Positions 9,524 to 18,274 of a stretch of DNA of 64,000 bases are shown in pieces. Numbering within the stretch: the stretch's first letter is position 1; each line of letters opens with the position of its first letter. Made by a program: the position numbers and the translations under genes. The stretch is taken from assembly GCA_002364615.1 (NCBI GenBank), contig DEYP01000024.1, positions 1 to 64,000 of the forward strand, written 5' to 3'. This DNA comes from Arsukibacterium sp. UBA3155. Its GTDB lineage: Bacteria; Pseudomonadota; Gammaproteobacteria; Enterobacterales; Alteromonadaceae. A model generated the notes under the pieces. That model was not told the DNA's origin. It searched no databases and saw only the letters and a program-made list of their open reading frames with translations.

Positions 9524-9976
9524 ATGACTGATCGTACACGAGAAAAGCCAGTGCAACCAAAACCTACGCAACAAAAACCAGTACAGCAAAAAATCGGTAA
9601 TGTTACACTTGTGGTGGCAGACTACGACAATGCCATTGCGTTCTATACTACCAAACTGCAATTTAGCGTGGTGGCCGATGTCGATTTAGGCGGCGGCAAG
9701 CGCTGGGTTGAAATTGCCCCGCCCAATAGCAATGGCAGCCACTTGCTGCTAGCCAAAGCCACTAACACGCAGCAGCAAGCCGCTGTAGGCAACCAAAGCG
9801 GCGGCAGGGTATTTTTGTTTTTGCATACCAACGACTTCTGGCGCGACTATCACGCCATGCAAGCCAAAGGCGTTGAGTTTAACGAGACGCCCAGAGAGGA
9901 AAGCTACGGCACCGTGGCAGTTTTTCAGGATTTATACGGCAATAAATGGGATTTGCTACAAATGCACCCCAACTAG
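9524..9976 (+). CDS. VOC (glyoxalase/bleomycin resistance) family protein
   Basis: This 150-residue protein has the vicinal-oxygen-chelate fold pattern: GNVTLVVADYDNAIAFYTTKLQF at the start of the domain and FQDLYGNKWDLLQ at the end. Such proteins are metal-dependent lyases, dioxygenases or binding proteins, and the substrate is not predictable here. The first 25 residues are unusual: a low-complexity run of KPVQ, KPTQ and KPVQQK units, probably disordered. It lies 74 bases after the CDGSH fusion gene on the same strand and may be co-transcribed. Confidence 0.8.
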   Translation: MTDRTREKPVQPKPTQQKPVQQKIGNVTLVVADYDNAIAFYTTKLQFSVVADVDLGGGKRWVEIAPPNSNGSHLLLAKATNTQQQAAVGNQSGGRVFLFLHTNDFWRDYHAMQAKGVEFNETPREESYGTVAVFQDLYGNKWDLLQMHPN

Positions 9977-10299
9977 ATCAGTGACAGGCAAGGGCTATGC
10001 AGAATCATCTTTGTATTTAAGACAGTGGCTGAACGCATTTCACTCTAGGCAGGTCGGTAGCTACTGCTATTTTAGGTTTATCAAACCAAACATTTCCCGA
10101 TTATTTAAATGAATGGCCATTGTCTTCTAAGCCAAGTTTATTCTGATTGTTACCCCGTAATTTGTGTTGGCAAAGACATTAGCTGTACCTATAACTTATT
10201 GTAAGTTTTGAATAAGCGGTGTAATGTTCCGAACATCATTTTTAAAATTACATCAATCAGATTACTCTAATAATAACAATAAAAGGATTGATAACTTAC
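9977..10299 (+). promoter_or_regulatory. Gene-free stretch with a sigma-70 promoter for hscC
   Basis: This AT-rich intergenic stretch holds one clear element: TTGGCA (10167-10172), a 17-bp spacer, and TATAAC (10190-10195), each one mismatch from the sigma-70 consensus. It would give a leader of about 100 bases before hscC. I see no heat-shock (sigma-32) promoter, no operator and no RNA gene in the remainder. Confidence 0.5.
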
Positions 10300-11985
10300 A
10301 TGGCAATTATCGGTATTGATCTTGGGACCACGAACAGCACATGCTGTGCGTGGAAAGACAATGAATTATTGAATATTCCCAATGCGTTAAATTCACTTCT
10401 TACGCCATCAGTTGTTGGCCTGGATGATGATAAAAACATCTTAGTTGGTCAAATTGCTAAGGAACGCTTACTTACTCACCCGGATAAAACTGTCGCAGTA
10501 TTCAAGCGCCTGATGGGCAGTGAACACAAAGTAAAAATCGCCTCGCATTCTTTCTCTGCCCCTGAGCTTTCATCACTTGTTATCAGAAGTTTGATCAAAG
10601 ATGCTGAAGCGCACTTAGGCGAGAAAGTAACGGAAGCGGTTATCAGCGTACCGGCATATTTTAATGAAAACCAGCGCGCAGCCACTAAACTTGCTGGTGA
10701 GCTTGCGGGTATAAAAGTACGCAGACTCATTAACGAACCTACCGCCGCCGCAATAGCTTACGGACTTAACAAACGTCAGGAAGGTACTTTTCTGATTCTG
10801 GACATGGGAGGTGGTACTTTCGATGTCTCAATAATGGAATATTTTTCCGGAATAATGGAGGTCCACGCCAGTTCAGGTGATAACTTTTTGGGTGGGGAAG
10901 ACTTTGTACAGGCAATGATTGATCATGTTTTAAGTGCGAAAAACGTTAGCATAGAATCTCTATCGACGACTGACAGTCATCTTCTTTATCTGCAAATGGA
11001 GTCATTAAAAAAACGTATTGATGAAGTGGATGAAGAGATCCTGAGCTTTCAGTTAAATGGAGAGACAGTCGAATTCAAAGTTGATCAGCAGTGGTTTCAA
11101 AGAGTTATTACTCCGCTGTTACTGCGCGTAAGAAATCCAATACAGCTCGCCCTACAAGATGCAGGTATGCATGCTCAGCAGATTGATGAGGTGATTCTGG
11201 TAGGCGGGGCAACAAGGCTTAAACATTTTCGGGTCACCGTGGCTAAGCTTTTAGGAAGAATTTTGTCATGCGACATTGACCCTGACATTGTGGTTGGAAT
11301 GGGTGCCGGAATACAAGCTGGATTACTGGTTCATAATCAGGCGCTGGAAGATGTGGTTCTAACTGACGTCTGTCCTTATACACTGGGCACTGAAGTGGTT
11401 GATGAAAACGGAAACCCCGGATTATTTATGCCGATAATCGAGCGTAACTCAGTTGTTCCGATTAGTATTGAGAGAACAGTGCATACGGTACGTGATAATC
11501 AAGATGCATTAATGATTAAAATTTTTCAGGGGGAAAACAGACGAGTTGAGAAGAACGTTTTTCTTGGTTTTGTAAACGTACCTTTGCCCAAATCGAAAGC
11601 AGGCACCCAGTCAGCAAGAATAAGATACAGCTATGATATGAACGGATTGTTGGTGGTAGATGTATCGGTTGATTCTACTGGAAAGACATTCAATAAAGTT
11701 ATAGAAAATGCGCCGGGGATGCTCAGCGAATCAGAAAAGCAAAAGTCCCTCAGCAATTTGGATAAATTGAAGTTTCATCCCAGAGATAATCAAAAGAACG
11801 CTCAGCTCATTGCCAAAGCCGATAGATTATTTAAGTCGAATCTTGGCCAGGTTCGTGAGCAACTTGCTTCGGCAATTGCGAATTTCGAACGCATCCTTGA
11901 AGCACAAAACAAAATATCAATTGAAAAAGCTCAACAAGAGTTTTCAAATTATTTGGATGTGCTGGAAAAAGAAGGAAGATTTTGA
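10300..11985 (+). CDS. hscC: Hsp70-family chaperone, HscC type
   Basis: This is a 561-residue Hsp70. The ATPase half is clear: GIDLGTTNSTCCAW at the phosphate-1 loop, VISVPAYFNENQRAATKLAGELAG, ILDMGGGTFDVS and VILVGGATRL. The C-terminal substrate part is shorter than in DnaK (about 638 residues), and the length matches E. coli HscC (about 556). HscC chaperones have their own J-partners and do not replace DnaK. I use the ATG at 10300, with AAAAGGA upstream. The next gene overlaps its stop by one base and encodes a J-like membrane protein, its probable partner. A sigma-70 type promoter lies about 105 bases upstream. Confidence 0.9.
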   Translation: MAIIGIDLGTTNSTCCAWKDNELLNIPNALNSLLTPSVVGLDDDKNILVGQIAKERLLTHPDKTVAVFKRLMGSEHKVKIASHSFSAPELSSLVIRSLIKDAEAHLGEKVTEAVISVPAYFNENQRAATKLAGELAGIKVRRLINEPTAAAIAYGLNKRQEGTFLILDMGGGTFDVSIMEYFSGIMEVHASSGDNFLGGEDFVQAMIDHVLSAKNVSIESLSTTDSHLLYLQMESLKKRIDEVDEEILSFQLNGETVEFKVDQQWFQRVITPLLLRVRNPIQLALQDAGMHAQQIDEVILVGGATRLKHFRVTVAKLLGRILSCDIDPDIVVGMGAGIQAGLLVHNQALEDVVLTDVCPYTLGTEVVDENGNPGLFMPIIERNSVVPISIERTVHTVRDNQDALMIKIFQGENRRVEKNVFLGFVNVPLPKSKAGTQSARIRYSYDMNGLLVVDVSVDSTGKTFNKVIENAPGMLSESEKQKSLSNLDKLKFHPRDNQKNAQLIAKADRLFKSNLGQVREQLASAIANFERILEAQNKISIEKAQQEFSNYLDVLEKEGRF

Positions 11986-13043
11986 TGTCAGTTTGGGATG
12001 TACTGAAGATCCAGCAAACCAATGAAATAGGCAAGATTAAAACTGCATACGCAAAGGAGCTAAAAAATTGTCAACCCGATAAAGACCCTGAGGGATTTCA
12101 GGTACTCCATCAAGCCTACAAAGCGGCACTCCATTTGGTGCAAAAAGCAGCTAGTGAAGTAAATAAAAATGACCGATCACAGCAAGTTGACAGTAGTCCT
12201 ACTGGCGAAGAACCAGCGCCGCAAACACCTAATAATGAGATTGAACGGTCACCTGAGGAGCAGGCCTATATCGAGCTATTAAACGCCGAGTACAACCGTC
12301 ATGTTGAAAGAGTAACGGTCATTTTGGATGGCAACAATACCCGCAACGATCCAAACGAGTGGCGCTTTTTGTTTCATTCTGATTTTATTCTGGATTCTCA
12401 GTTCAATGCCCACCTCGGCATGTTTGTGCTTGATAAAATTTTGAAGATCAACAACGAGTTTGAAAGCCTCAATCGTCACAATAAACGTTACAGTCAGCCA
12501 AACTCGACAGTAAAAGGCAGTACAGTAAAATATCTGGACGGCATTTTTCATTGGCGGGGTCAGATCCAGTCGTTGCGCTACTTTTTTGGTGACGACAACA
12601 CCATAAAAATATTAAATATGTTAGAGGGGCATGATCACAGTACGGACACACAAAGCGCAATTAATTCAGTCAAGGGTGGAAAAGTGCGCGAGAATAAAGC
12701 GCGTAAAGTAAATCACGCCGATCAGTATTCCGAAGCAATAGACGCTTTGCAGCACCTGAAAAAGTTAACCTACTGGACACATGGCATCGGAATTTTACTG
12801 CTTTCTGTGGTGATGCCGGCTTTAATTGAAGACGATAATATTGGTCCTGCTATGATTATTGGCTCAATAATTACCTTGTTAATTATTCAAATCATTGGCG
12901 TTACTCTGAAAAACAAGTACATGCTTTACACCATGTGGCCAACATCTTTTTTTCTGCTTCTGTGTTTTCCCTGGGGCACATTTGCCGGGTGGAGAATGAG
13001 CCAATGCCTGTACAAAGGAATAAAGTATTTTCGATACTCCTAG
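11985..13043 (+). CDS. J-domain-like membrane protein, probable HscC partner
   Basis: This 352-residue protein begins with a J-domain-like helix pair, WDVLKIQQTNEIGKIKTAY and then FQVLHQAYKAAL. The catalytic HPD tripeptide reads Q30-P31-D32, so the histidine normally needed to stimulate Hsp70 ATPase is replaced. The middle is polar (about residues 60-250). Two to three hydrophobic segments near the C-terminus (about 265-335) predict membrane anchoring. The start codon overlaps the hscC stop (TGATG), implying translational coupling. In E. coli, HscC works with the odd J-proteins DjlB/DjlC, and this gene fits that role by position and form. Whether it can stimulate HscC without the histidine is open. 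Confidence 0.7.
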   Translation: MSVWDVLKIQQTNEIGKIKTAYAKELKNCQPDKDPEGFQVLHQAYKAALHLVQKAASEVNKNDRSQQVDSSPTGEEPAPQTPNNEIERSPEEQAYIELLNAEYNRHVERVTVILDGNNTRNDPNEWRFLFHSDFILDSQFNAHLGMFVLDKILKINNEFESLNRHNKRYSQPNSTVKGSTVKYLDGIFHWRGQIQSLRYFFGDDNTIKILNMLEGHDHSTDTQSAINSVKGGKVRENKARKVNHADQYSEAIDALQHLKKLTYWTHGIGILLLSVVMPALIEDDNIGPAMIIGSIITLLIIQIIGVTLKNKYMLYTMWPTSFFLLLCFPWGTFAGWRMSQCLYKGIKYFRYS

Positions 13044-13137
13044 TTGACACCTGAACTGGTAGGGTTAAGCCTGACACTGGCCAAAACGTTAATGCCGTGT
13101 CCTTTTCGATCAAGCTAATTTTGCCCGAGGATCCAAT

Positions 13138-13578
13138 ATGACCGATATATTTATGCAGGCCGCAATAGCGCAGGCTGAAAAAAGCTTAGCCGAGGGCGGT
13201 ATTCCCATTGGCTCGGTGCTGGTGATTGATGGCAAGATTGTCGGTGCCGGCCACAACCAGCGAGTGCAAAAGGGCAGTTGCGTATTGCACGCGGAAATGG
13301 ATTGCCTGGAAAACGCTGGCCGCTTAACCGCCGCCGAGTATCGGCGCGCGACGCTGTACTCTACCTTATCACCCTGCGATATGTGCAGCGGCACGGTACT
13401 ACTGTATGGCATTCCCAAAGTAGTTATTGGTGAAAACCAGACGTTTCAGGGGCCACAGGTTTATTTGCAAAGCCGCGGTGTCACTGTCGAAAATCAGCAA
13501 AATGAAAGGTGTATAAAGCTAATGCAGGACTTTATTGCCGCTAAACCACAGCTGTGGTTTGAAGATATTGGCGAGTAG
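13138..13578 (+). CDS. Cytosine deaminase, yeast Fcy1-like (copy 2)
   Basis: This is a 146-residue paralogue of the gene at 2264, with identical length, the same zinc motifs (H51-A-E53 and P-C80-x2-C83) and the same WFEDIGE C-terminus. Most differences are silent third-position changes plus a cluster near residues 108-125, so the duplication is not recent or one copy was imported from a relative. The expected reaction is cytosine to uracil. GAGGA lies 6 bases before the ATG. The next gene is yjbQ, 53 bases on. The two copies are in direct orientation about 11 kb apart, so recombination between them could delete everything between. Confidence 0.8.
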   Translation: MTDIFMQAAIAQAEKSLAEGGIPIGSVLVIDGKIVGAGHNQRVQKGSCVLHAEMDCLENAGRLTAAEYRRATLYSTLSPCDMCSGTVLLYGIPKVVIGENQTFQGPQVYLQSRGVTVENQQNERCIKLMQDFIAAKPQLWFEDIGE

Positions 13579-13579
13579 A

Positions 13580-13606
13580 GCGAAGCAGCCGCTGGCTGCG
13601 TTTCGC
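13580..13606 (+). terminator. Hairpin after the second cytosine deaminase
   Basis: GCGAA-GCAGCC pairs with GGCTGC-TTCGC across a 3-base loop with a 2-base bulge, starting right after the stop codon. A clean U-run is missing (only GGGTTTTAATG further on), so this may be a weak terminator or a stabilising 3' hairpin. Confidence 0.35.
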
Positions 13607-13631
13607 CAACCTGGGTTTTAATGTAGAGACA

Positions 13632-14057
13632 ATGACCATGTGGTTACAAAAAGAATTGATGTTAAAAGCAAAACCAAGGGGCTTTCATTTAATTACCGCT
13701 GAAGTGTTGCAGCAGTTGCCCGAGCTTAAGCAACTGTCTATTGGCTTGTGTCATATTTTTATTAAACATAGTTCTGCCTCTTTAACGATTAATGAAAATG
13801 CTGATCTGACTGTACGCCAGGACTTTGAGCAATTTTTCAGTAAAGCGGTACCAGAAAACGAGCCTTACTATACTCATACTTATGAAGGTAGTGACGATTT
13901 ACCAGCACACCTGAAAAGTAGCTTACTTGGCAGCAGCGTATCCATTCCAATTGCTGGCGGCAGCTTGTGTCTGGGTACCTGGCAGGGTATTTATCTGGGC
14001 GAGCACCGCAACCATGCTGGTAGCAGAACACTGGTTATTACCGTGCAAGGTGAATAA
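13632..14057 (+). CDS. YjbQ family (UPF0047) protein
   Basis: This 141-residue single-domain protein belongs to the conserved YjbQ/UPF0047 family. Its signature is visible in FIKHSSASLTINENAD near the centre and LGTWQGIYLGEHR near the C-terminus. Family members have weak thiamin-phosphate synthase-like activity in E. coli, but the true role is not settled. The conserved histidines (KH in the first motif and EH in the last) are consistent with a metal or phosphate site. The length is normal. It may be co-transcribed with the deaminase upstream despite the intervening hairpin. Confidence 0.85.
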   Translation: MTMWLQKELMLKAKPRGFHLITAEVLQQLPELKQLSIGLCHIFIKHSSASLTINENADLTVRQDFEQFFSKAVPENEPYYTHTYEGSDDLPAHLKSSLLGSSVSIPIAGGSLCLGTWQGIYLGEHRNHAGSRTLVITVQGE

Positions 14058-14208
14058 AGTAGCGTTTCAGGATTTTATCTATGTGCTATCGAGATAAACT
14101 TGCGCTTTCATAAGGCGTTTGACTTTTTTGTTCAAATGTCAGAAGTGGAAACAGATATACTTCTTATCGTCTGGCTACAGTATTCCATGTTTTTAAGAAG
14201 GAGTAACA

Positions 14209-14979
14209 ATGCAATATGTGAAATTTTTGGTGGTCGATGACTCGCCAACCGTTATTAGCGTTGTCAGCAGTGCACTGTTAAACAGATTGGGTGCTGAAAC
14301 GGTTTATACTGCAAAAAATGGCCAGGAAGCGTTGAAGATTCTGGAAACAAAAGATATCGATATCATTATTTCAGATTGGGAAATGCCGTTGCTAAGCGGT
14401 GTAGGGCTGTTAAAACATGTTAGAAAAAATCATAAGATTAAAGATATTCCCTTTATTATGATGACGGCTAATGGCGGCAGAGACTATGTGATCACTGCAA
14501 TGCAGCATGGCGTTAGCCAGTACGTTGTTAAGCCCTTCAGCGCAGATAAATTAGAAGATGCCATTAACAAGTCCTGGAATGGCGCAAAAAAGCGTAATGC
14601 CGTGCGCGTGTCTGGCCTGCCGCCACACAAAGTGTGTTTACATACCCCGCAAGCAAAGTTAACGCCGAAGGTAAAAAATATCAGTAAAACCGGTGTCATG
14701 TTGCAGCTGACCTACAACGAGCAAATAAAGCTGTTTGACCGGTACCAACTGGATATTACGTTAGATGAGCTTAGCCATGACAGTGCTTACTCTATCAGCA
14801 AGCTGACAGGCAAGGTCATTCGGATTGAAGCGGACGATGTTAACGACAGCGGTTCCGCCCTGTGTAATGTCGCATTACACTTTGTCAAAGAGGCTATTAG
14901 CGACCAGACGCAGACCGCGCTGACATCGGTGCTGGAATATCTGAGCATTAACATTCCTCAGATAATTGATAATAAGTAG
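14209..14979 (+). CDS. CheY-like response regulator with PilZ domain
   Basis: This is a 256-residue two-domain protein. Residues 1-122 form a receiver domain with D10-D11, phospho-acceptor D56 (IIISDWEMP), a conserved threonine in FIMMTANGG and lysine in YVVKPFS. Residues about 130-245 look like a PilZ cyclic-di-GMP binding domain: R-N-A-V-R gives the RxxxR motif and N-I-S-K-T-G gives the second motif. Such proteins join phosphorelay input to c-di-GMP signalling, often for motility or surface attachment. No histidine kinase lies next to it, so its partner is elsewhere. AAGGAG sits 6 bases before the ATG. Confidence 0.85.
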   Translation: MQYVKFLVVDDSPTVISVVSSALLNRLGAETVYTAKNGQEALKILETKDIDIIISDWEMPLLSGVGLLKHVRKNHKIKDIPFIMMTANGGRDYVITAMQHGVSQYVVKPFSADKLEDAINKSWNGAKKRNAVRVSGLPPHKVCLHTPQAKLTPKVKNISKTGVMLQLTYNEQIKLFDRYQLDITLDELSHDSAYSISKLTGKVIRIEADDVNDSGSALCNVALHFVKEAISDQTQTALTSVLEYLSINIPQIIDNK

Positions 14980-15034
14980 TGGTGCGGATGTCACATCTAA
15001 ACGTCAACAGCTGAATTAACTTTCAGTTGCAAAT

Positions 15035-15053
15035 AAAAACTATTCTCATTAGC
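15035..15053. promoter_or_regulatory. Fur box upstream of the TonB receptor
   Basis: The reverse strand reads GCTAATGAGAATAGTTTTT, matching the 19-bp Fur consensus at 13 positions. It directly abuts the -35 hexamer of the predicted promoter, so iron-loaded Fur would block RNA polymerase. It implies iron-repressed expression of the receptor and the downstream hydroxylase. Confidence 0.6.
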
Positions 15054-15054
15054 A

Positions 15055-15083
15055 TTTACATTGTGAGCTAAACGCTTTACTAT
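15055..15083 (+). promoter_or_regulatory. Sigma-70 promoter of the TonB receptor
   Basis: TTTACA (15055-15060), a 17-bp spacer and TACTAT (15078-15083) form a good promoter 47 bases before the start codon, immediately downstream of the Fur box. Confidence 0.5.
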
Positions 15084-15129
15084 TTTGGCTCCTGATTTTT
15101 AAACGACTAACAAGAATAGAAACTTATTT

Positions 15130-17433
15130 ATGACTGAACGTAAACATCCTCTCTCAACATTTGGCTCTCAGGCTCTTTTCACCGCATTAGCACTTAATGC
15201 CGTCCACAGTAGCGCTACTGAGATGGTAGATACCTGTGTCGCCACCGACACGCAATGCACTCAGGAAGCAATTGAACTGATTAAAGTACATGGAGTACGC
15301 AGCTCTGTTTACAGTGTAAAACAGTCGGGCGACCTGCGCCGCCTGGCTGAACTGACTGACACGCCGCACACCATTACTGTACTGACAAAAGATCAGATCG
15401 AAGAGTCGGGTAAAACAGACTTAAAAGAAATTCTGGCTGCTCAGGCAGGCGTTACGCTTGGCACGGGTGAAAATGGTAACGCTTTTGGCGATCGTTATAT
15501 TATTCGCGGCCATGAGGCACGCTCTGATGTATTTGTGGATGGGTTGCGAGACCCTGGCATGACCACGCGCGAGAGCTTTGCAACCGAACAAATTGAAATT
15601 ACCAAAGGGCCAAGTTCAACCTTCGCCGGTCGCGGCTCATCAGGTGGTGCCGTAAATAGCATTACCAAAAAAGCTTCTACGTCATACAGTTTTGGTCGGG
15701 TCGATGCCAGTGTCGGTAGCGATGAGCACCACAGGCTGGTGCTGGATTACAATACACCCATTACTACGGATACCGCATTTCGGTTAAACCTGCTAAGTAC
15801 CGCAGAAGATGCACCAAACCGCGACGGGATCAGCCGTAACAGAGACGGCGCGTTGCTCTCTGGCGTATACGACAACGCTGCTAATTTGCGGGTATATGCC
15901 GATGGCTACTACCTGAATGCCGCTGATAAACCAGATTTAGGCAGTTACTTTAACCTTGAAAGCCGTAAGCCGGTCAGTGATATCCCGGTATACGCGCAGG
16001 AAGAAGACTTCTTAGATTCAGACGTGTCAGCCTTTACCCTTCGCACCGAATATAACATTAGTGACAACGTAAGATTTTACAATGCAACACGCTATGGCCA
16101 AACCAGCAATGGCTACCTTGCTACGGGAGCCAGGGGCACAGTTCGCTCAGAGGATGATCCGCAGGCTCCCGGTGCGTCAACTATAGGCTTAAGTACCCAT
16201 CAAGGCTGGCAGGATGTGGAATATTTCGCCACCCAATTTAACCTGTTCTGGGATCTGAAAACTGCCCGTGTTGAGCACAAGTTGTTGTTCGGTTTAGAGT
16301 TTACCGACGAGTCGGTCGATAATGGCGTGTACGACATCAGTTATAATAACAGCCCTAATTGCACTACGACAGGTCGCTCAGGCTCTCAACCGGGCTATTG
16401 TTTACTGGATGCAGACGGGCAGGTGTATCAAAACAGCAGCCGCATTATTGGCCGCAGTTACAGCAAAGATGCGTCCGATGCGCTGTTCTCTGCTAACACT
16501 ATTGCGTTTTATGCTATGGATACTGCCAAAATAAATGAGTATTGGCAGGTGTTTGCCGGGCTGAGGCTTGATCAAATAGACTACAGCAATGACGTCGTCA
16601 GCCGCGGCGATGCTATTGACTATGCGTACAAAGATAATTTCTACAACGGTCATGTTGGCATCGTCTACAGCATTACCGACGAGGGCAATTTGTATCTGAG
16701 TTACTCAACTGCGACCAATATTAATGGTGGTGAGTCGGATCTGGGCGCCAATTGCGGCTATGGTGGTTTGTGTGGTGATCCTGAGCAGGCGGCTATGGCC
16801 GATCCGGAAACCGTGCAGAATATAGAGTTTGGCACCAAATGGGCGGTGCTGAATGAAAAATTGTTTATTGCCGCCGCCGTGTTTCAGATGACAAAAACAG
16901 ATGTGATGGAAAGCGTGGGTGATGCTTATTCAACCTTAGGTACCTTAAATACCGGTAAAAACCGCATTCAGGGGGTAGAAATTGCACTAAATGGTGCTGT
17001 TACCGATAAACTCAGCCTGCAGGCCAGCGCGGCGATAATGGATTCAGAGGTTATGGCTTCGATAGACCCTGCAAACCTTGGTCTGGAACTGAGTAACTTT
17101 GCCAATAACAGTTTCTATTTACAGATGCGGTATCAGCTGACCGAGGCCTTTGCATTTGGTGGTGATTACAGCTATCAGAGCGAAATGTTCGGTGGCCAGC
17201 CTGATACTGCCGCTGGCTATGATACTGAAAATGGCTACTACAGCATCAGAGTGCCAGGTTATGCAGTGGTTAACGTGTTTGCCAATTACAACGTTAATGA
17301 CTCCACTACAGTGAGAGTCAATATTGGCAACGTCAGCGACAAAGAATACTGGACCGCTGCATACCGCTCTGGCAGCTTTATGTATCTGGGCGATGCGCGC
17401 TCCATCAAAGCAACCCTGACTTACGAATTTTAA
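15130..17433 (+). CDS. TonB-dependent catecholate siderophore receptor
   Basis: This is a 767-residue outer-membrane receptor. After a signal-like N-terminus, the plug domain is recognisable (ELTDTPHTITVLTKDQIEESG, then YIIRGHEARSDVFVDGLRD and EITKGPSSTFAGRGSSGGAVN). The remainder is a beta-barrel of alternating aromatic strands ending in a terminal phenylalanine (LTYEF). The closest recognisable type is Fiu/PiuA, which imports iron with catecholate siderophores or their breakdown products, powered by TonB. The gene directly following encodes PiuC, the usual companion. A Fur box and a promoter lie just upstream. The N-terminal region before the plug is longer than usual, and the exact signal cleavage site is unclear. 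Confidence 0.9.
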   Translation: MTERKHPLSTFGSQALFTALALNAVHSSATEMVDTCVATDTQCTQEAIELIKVHGVRSSVYSVKQSGDLRRLAELTDTPHTITVLTKDQIEESGKTDLKEILAAQAGVTLGTGENGNAFGDRYIIRGHEARSDVFVDGLRDPGMTTRESFATEQIEITKGPSSTFAGRGSSGGAVNSITKKASTSYSFGRVDASVGSDEHHRLVLDYNTPITTDTAFRLNLLSTAEDAPNRDGISRNRDGALLSGVYDNAANLRVYADGYYLNAADKPDLGSYFNLESRKPVSDIPVYAQEEDFLDSDVSAFTLRTEYNISDNVRFYNATRYGQTSNGYLATGARGTVRSEDDPQAPGASTIGLSTHQGWQDVEYFATQFNLFWDLKTARVEHKLLFGLEFTDESVDNGVYDISYNNSPNCTTTGRSGSQPGYCLLDADGQVYQNSSRIIGRSYSKDASDALFSANTIAFYAMDTAKINEYWQVFAGLRLDQIDYSNDVVSRGDAIDYAYKDNFYNGHVGIVYSITDEGNLYLSYSTATNINGGESDLGANCGYGGLCGDPEQAAMADPETVQNIEFGTKWAVLNEKLFIAAAVFQMTKTDVMESVGDAYSTLGTLNTGKNRIQGVEIALNGAVTDKLSLQASAAIMDSEVMASIDPANLGLELSNFANNSFYLQMRYQLTEAFAFGGDYSYQSEMFGGQPDTAAGYDTENGYYSIRVPGYAVVNVFANYNVNDSTTVRVNIGNVSDKEYWTAAYRSGSFMYLGDARSIKATLTYEF

Positions 17434-17458
17434 TAACAGCAATTAAGGAGTCGTTCCG

Positions 17459-18136
17459 GTGGTGGTCATAAAACAACTTTTATCAGCGGCAGAAGTGAAA
17501 GAGTACAGAGCATTACTGCACGTTGCACCCTGGAACGACGGTATCACTACAGCAATGGGGATGGCGGCATCGGTTAAAAAAAACGGCCAGGCCGATGCTG
17601 GTGACAACCAGGTTCAGCAACTGGCAAATCGTTTGCTGGCAAGGCTTGGGCATACTCCAGCTTTACTTTCAGCGGCACTGCCGCATCGTATCTTTCCACC
17701 TTGTTTTAATTGCTATGGTGAGGGAGAAACCTACGGGCTACACGTTGACGCGGCAATAATGCGTATGCCAAATAATGAGATACTGCGCTCAGACTTGTCG
17801 ATGACCACCTTTTTATCTGAACCAGACGAATATCAGGGTGGCGAGTTGGTTATAGAAACTGAATTTGGCCAACAACGCGTTAAGTTATCTGCTGGTGATG
17901 CGGTGTTGTATTCATCAGGCAGTTTACATAAGGTGACACCAGTAACCCGGGGCCAGCGTTTTGCGGCGATAACCTGGATCCAGAGTTTAATTCCGGATAG
18001 CCAAATGCGTAATACATTGCATCAGCTTGACCAAAGTATCCAGAATCTGCTGACCAATCCGGCGGTAGCGCGCGAGCAATTAGACCAGTTACATCATGTC
18101 TACCATAATCTTATCCGCCAACATTCGCAGGTGTGA
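17459..18136 (+). CDS. piuC: Fe(II)/2-oxoglutarate hydroxylase, PiuC/YbiX family
   Basis: This 225-residue PKHD-type hydroxylase has the iron-binding pattern HVD in YGLHVDAAI and a distal histidine in SGSLHKVTPVTRGQR, with the arginine expected to bind 2-oxoglutarate. Homologues sit beside Fiu/PiuA receptors and are thought to act on siderophore-related substrates. The start is a GTG at 17459 with AAGGAG 8 bases upstream. It follows the TonB receptor by 25 bases, so both are likely under the same Fur control. The length is normal for the family. Confidence 0.9.
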   Translation: MVVIKQLLSAAEVKEYRALLHVAPWNDGITTAMGMAASVKKNGQADAGDNQVQQLANRLLARLGHTPALLSAALPHRIFPPCFNCYGEGETYGLHVDAAIMRMPNNEILRSDLSMTTFLSEPDEYQGGELVIETEFGQQRVKLSAGDAVLYSSGSLHKVTPVTRGQRFAAITWIQSLIPDSQMRNTLHQLDQSIQNLLTNPAVAREQLDQLHHVYHNLIRQHSQV

Positions 18137-18231
18137 GCATGTATCTGTTATAGGTACCATAAAATTTTCTCTGCTTTTAGCGTAACACGTTAAAAGTTTC
18201 CAGTGACGCGCACTGATGAATACTTCTCGCC

Positions 18232-18265
18232 CATCAAAGCTCAGGAGCATACCTGAGCTTTGATG
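18232..18265. terminator. Perfect 14-bp inverted repeat between convergent genes
   Basis: CATCAAAGCTCAGG and its exact complement flank a 6-base loop (18246-18251), between the convergent piuC and ytfE genes. There is no U-run on either side. It is best read as a non-canonical bidirectional terminator or RNA-stabilising hairpin. Confidence 0.45.
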
Positions 18266-18274
18266 ACAGAATGG

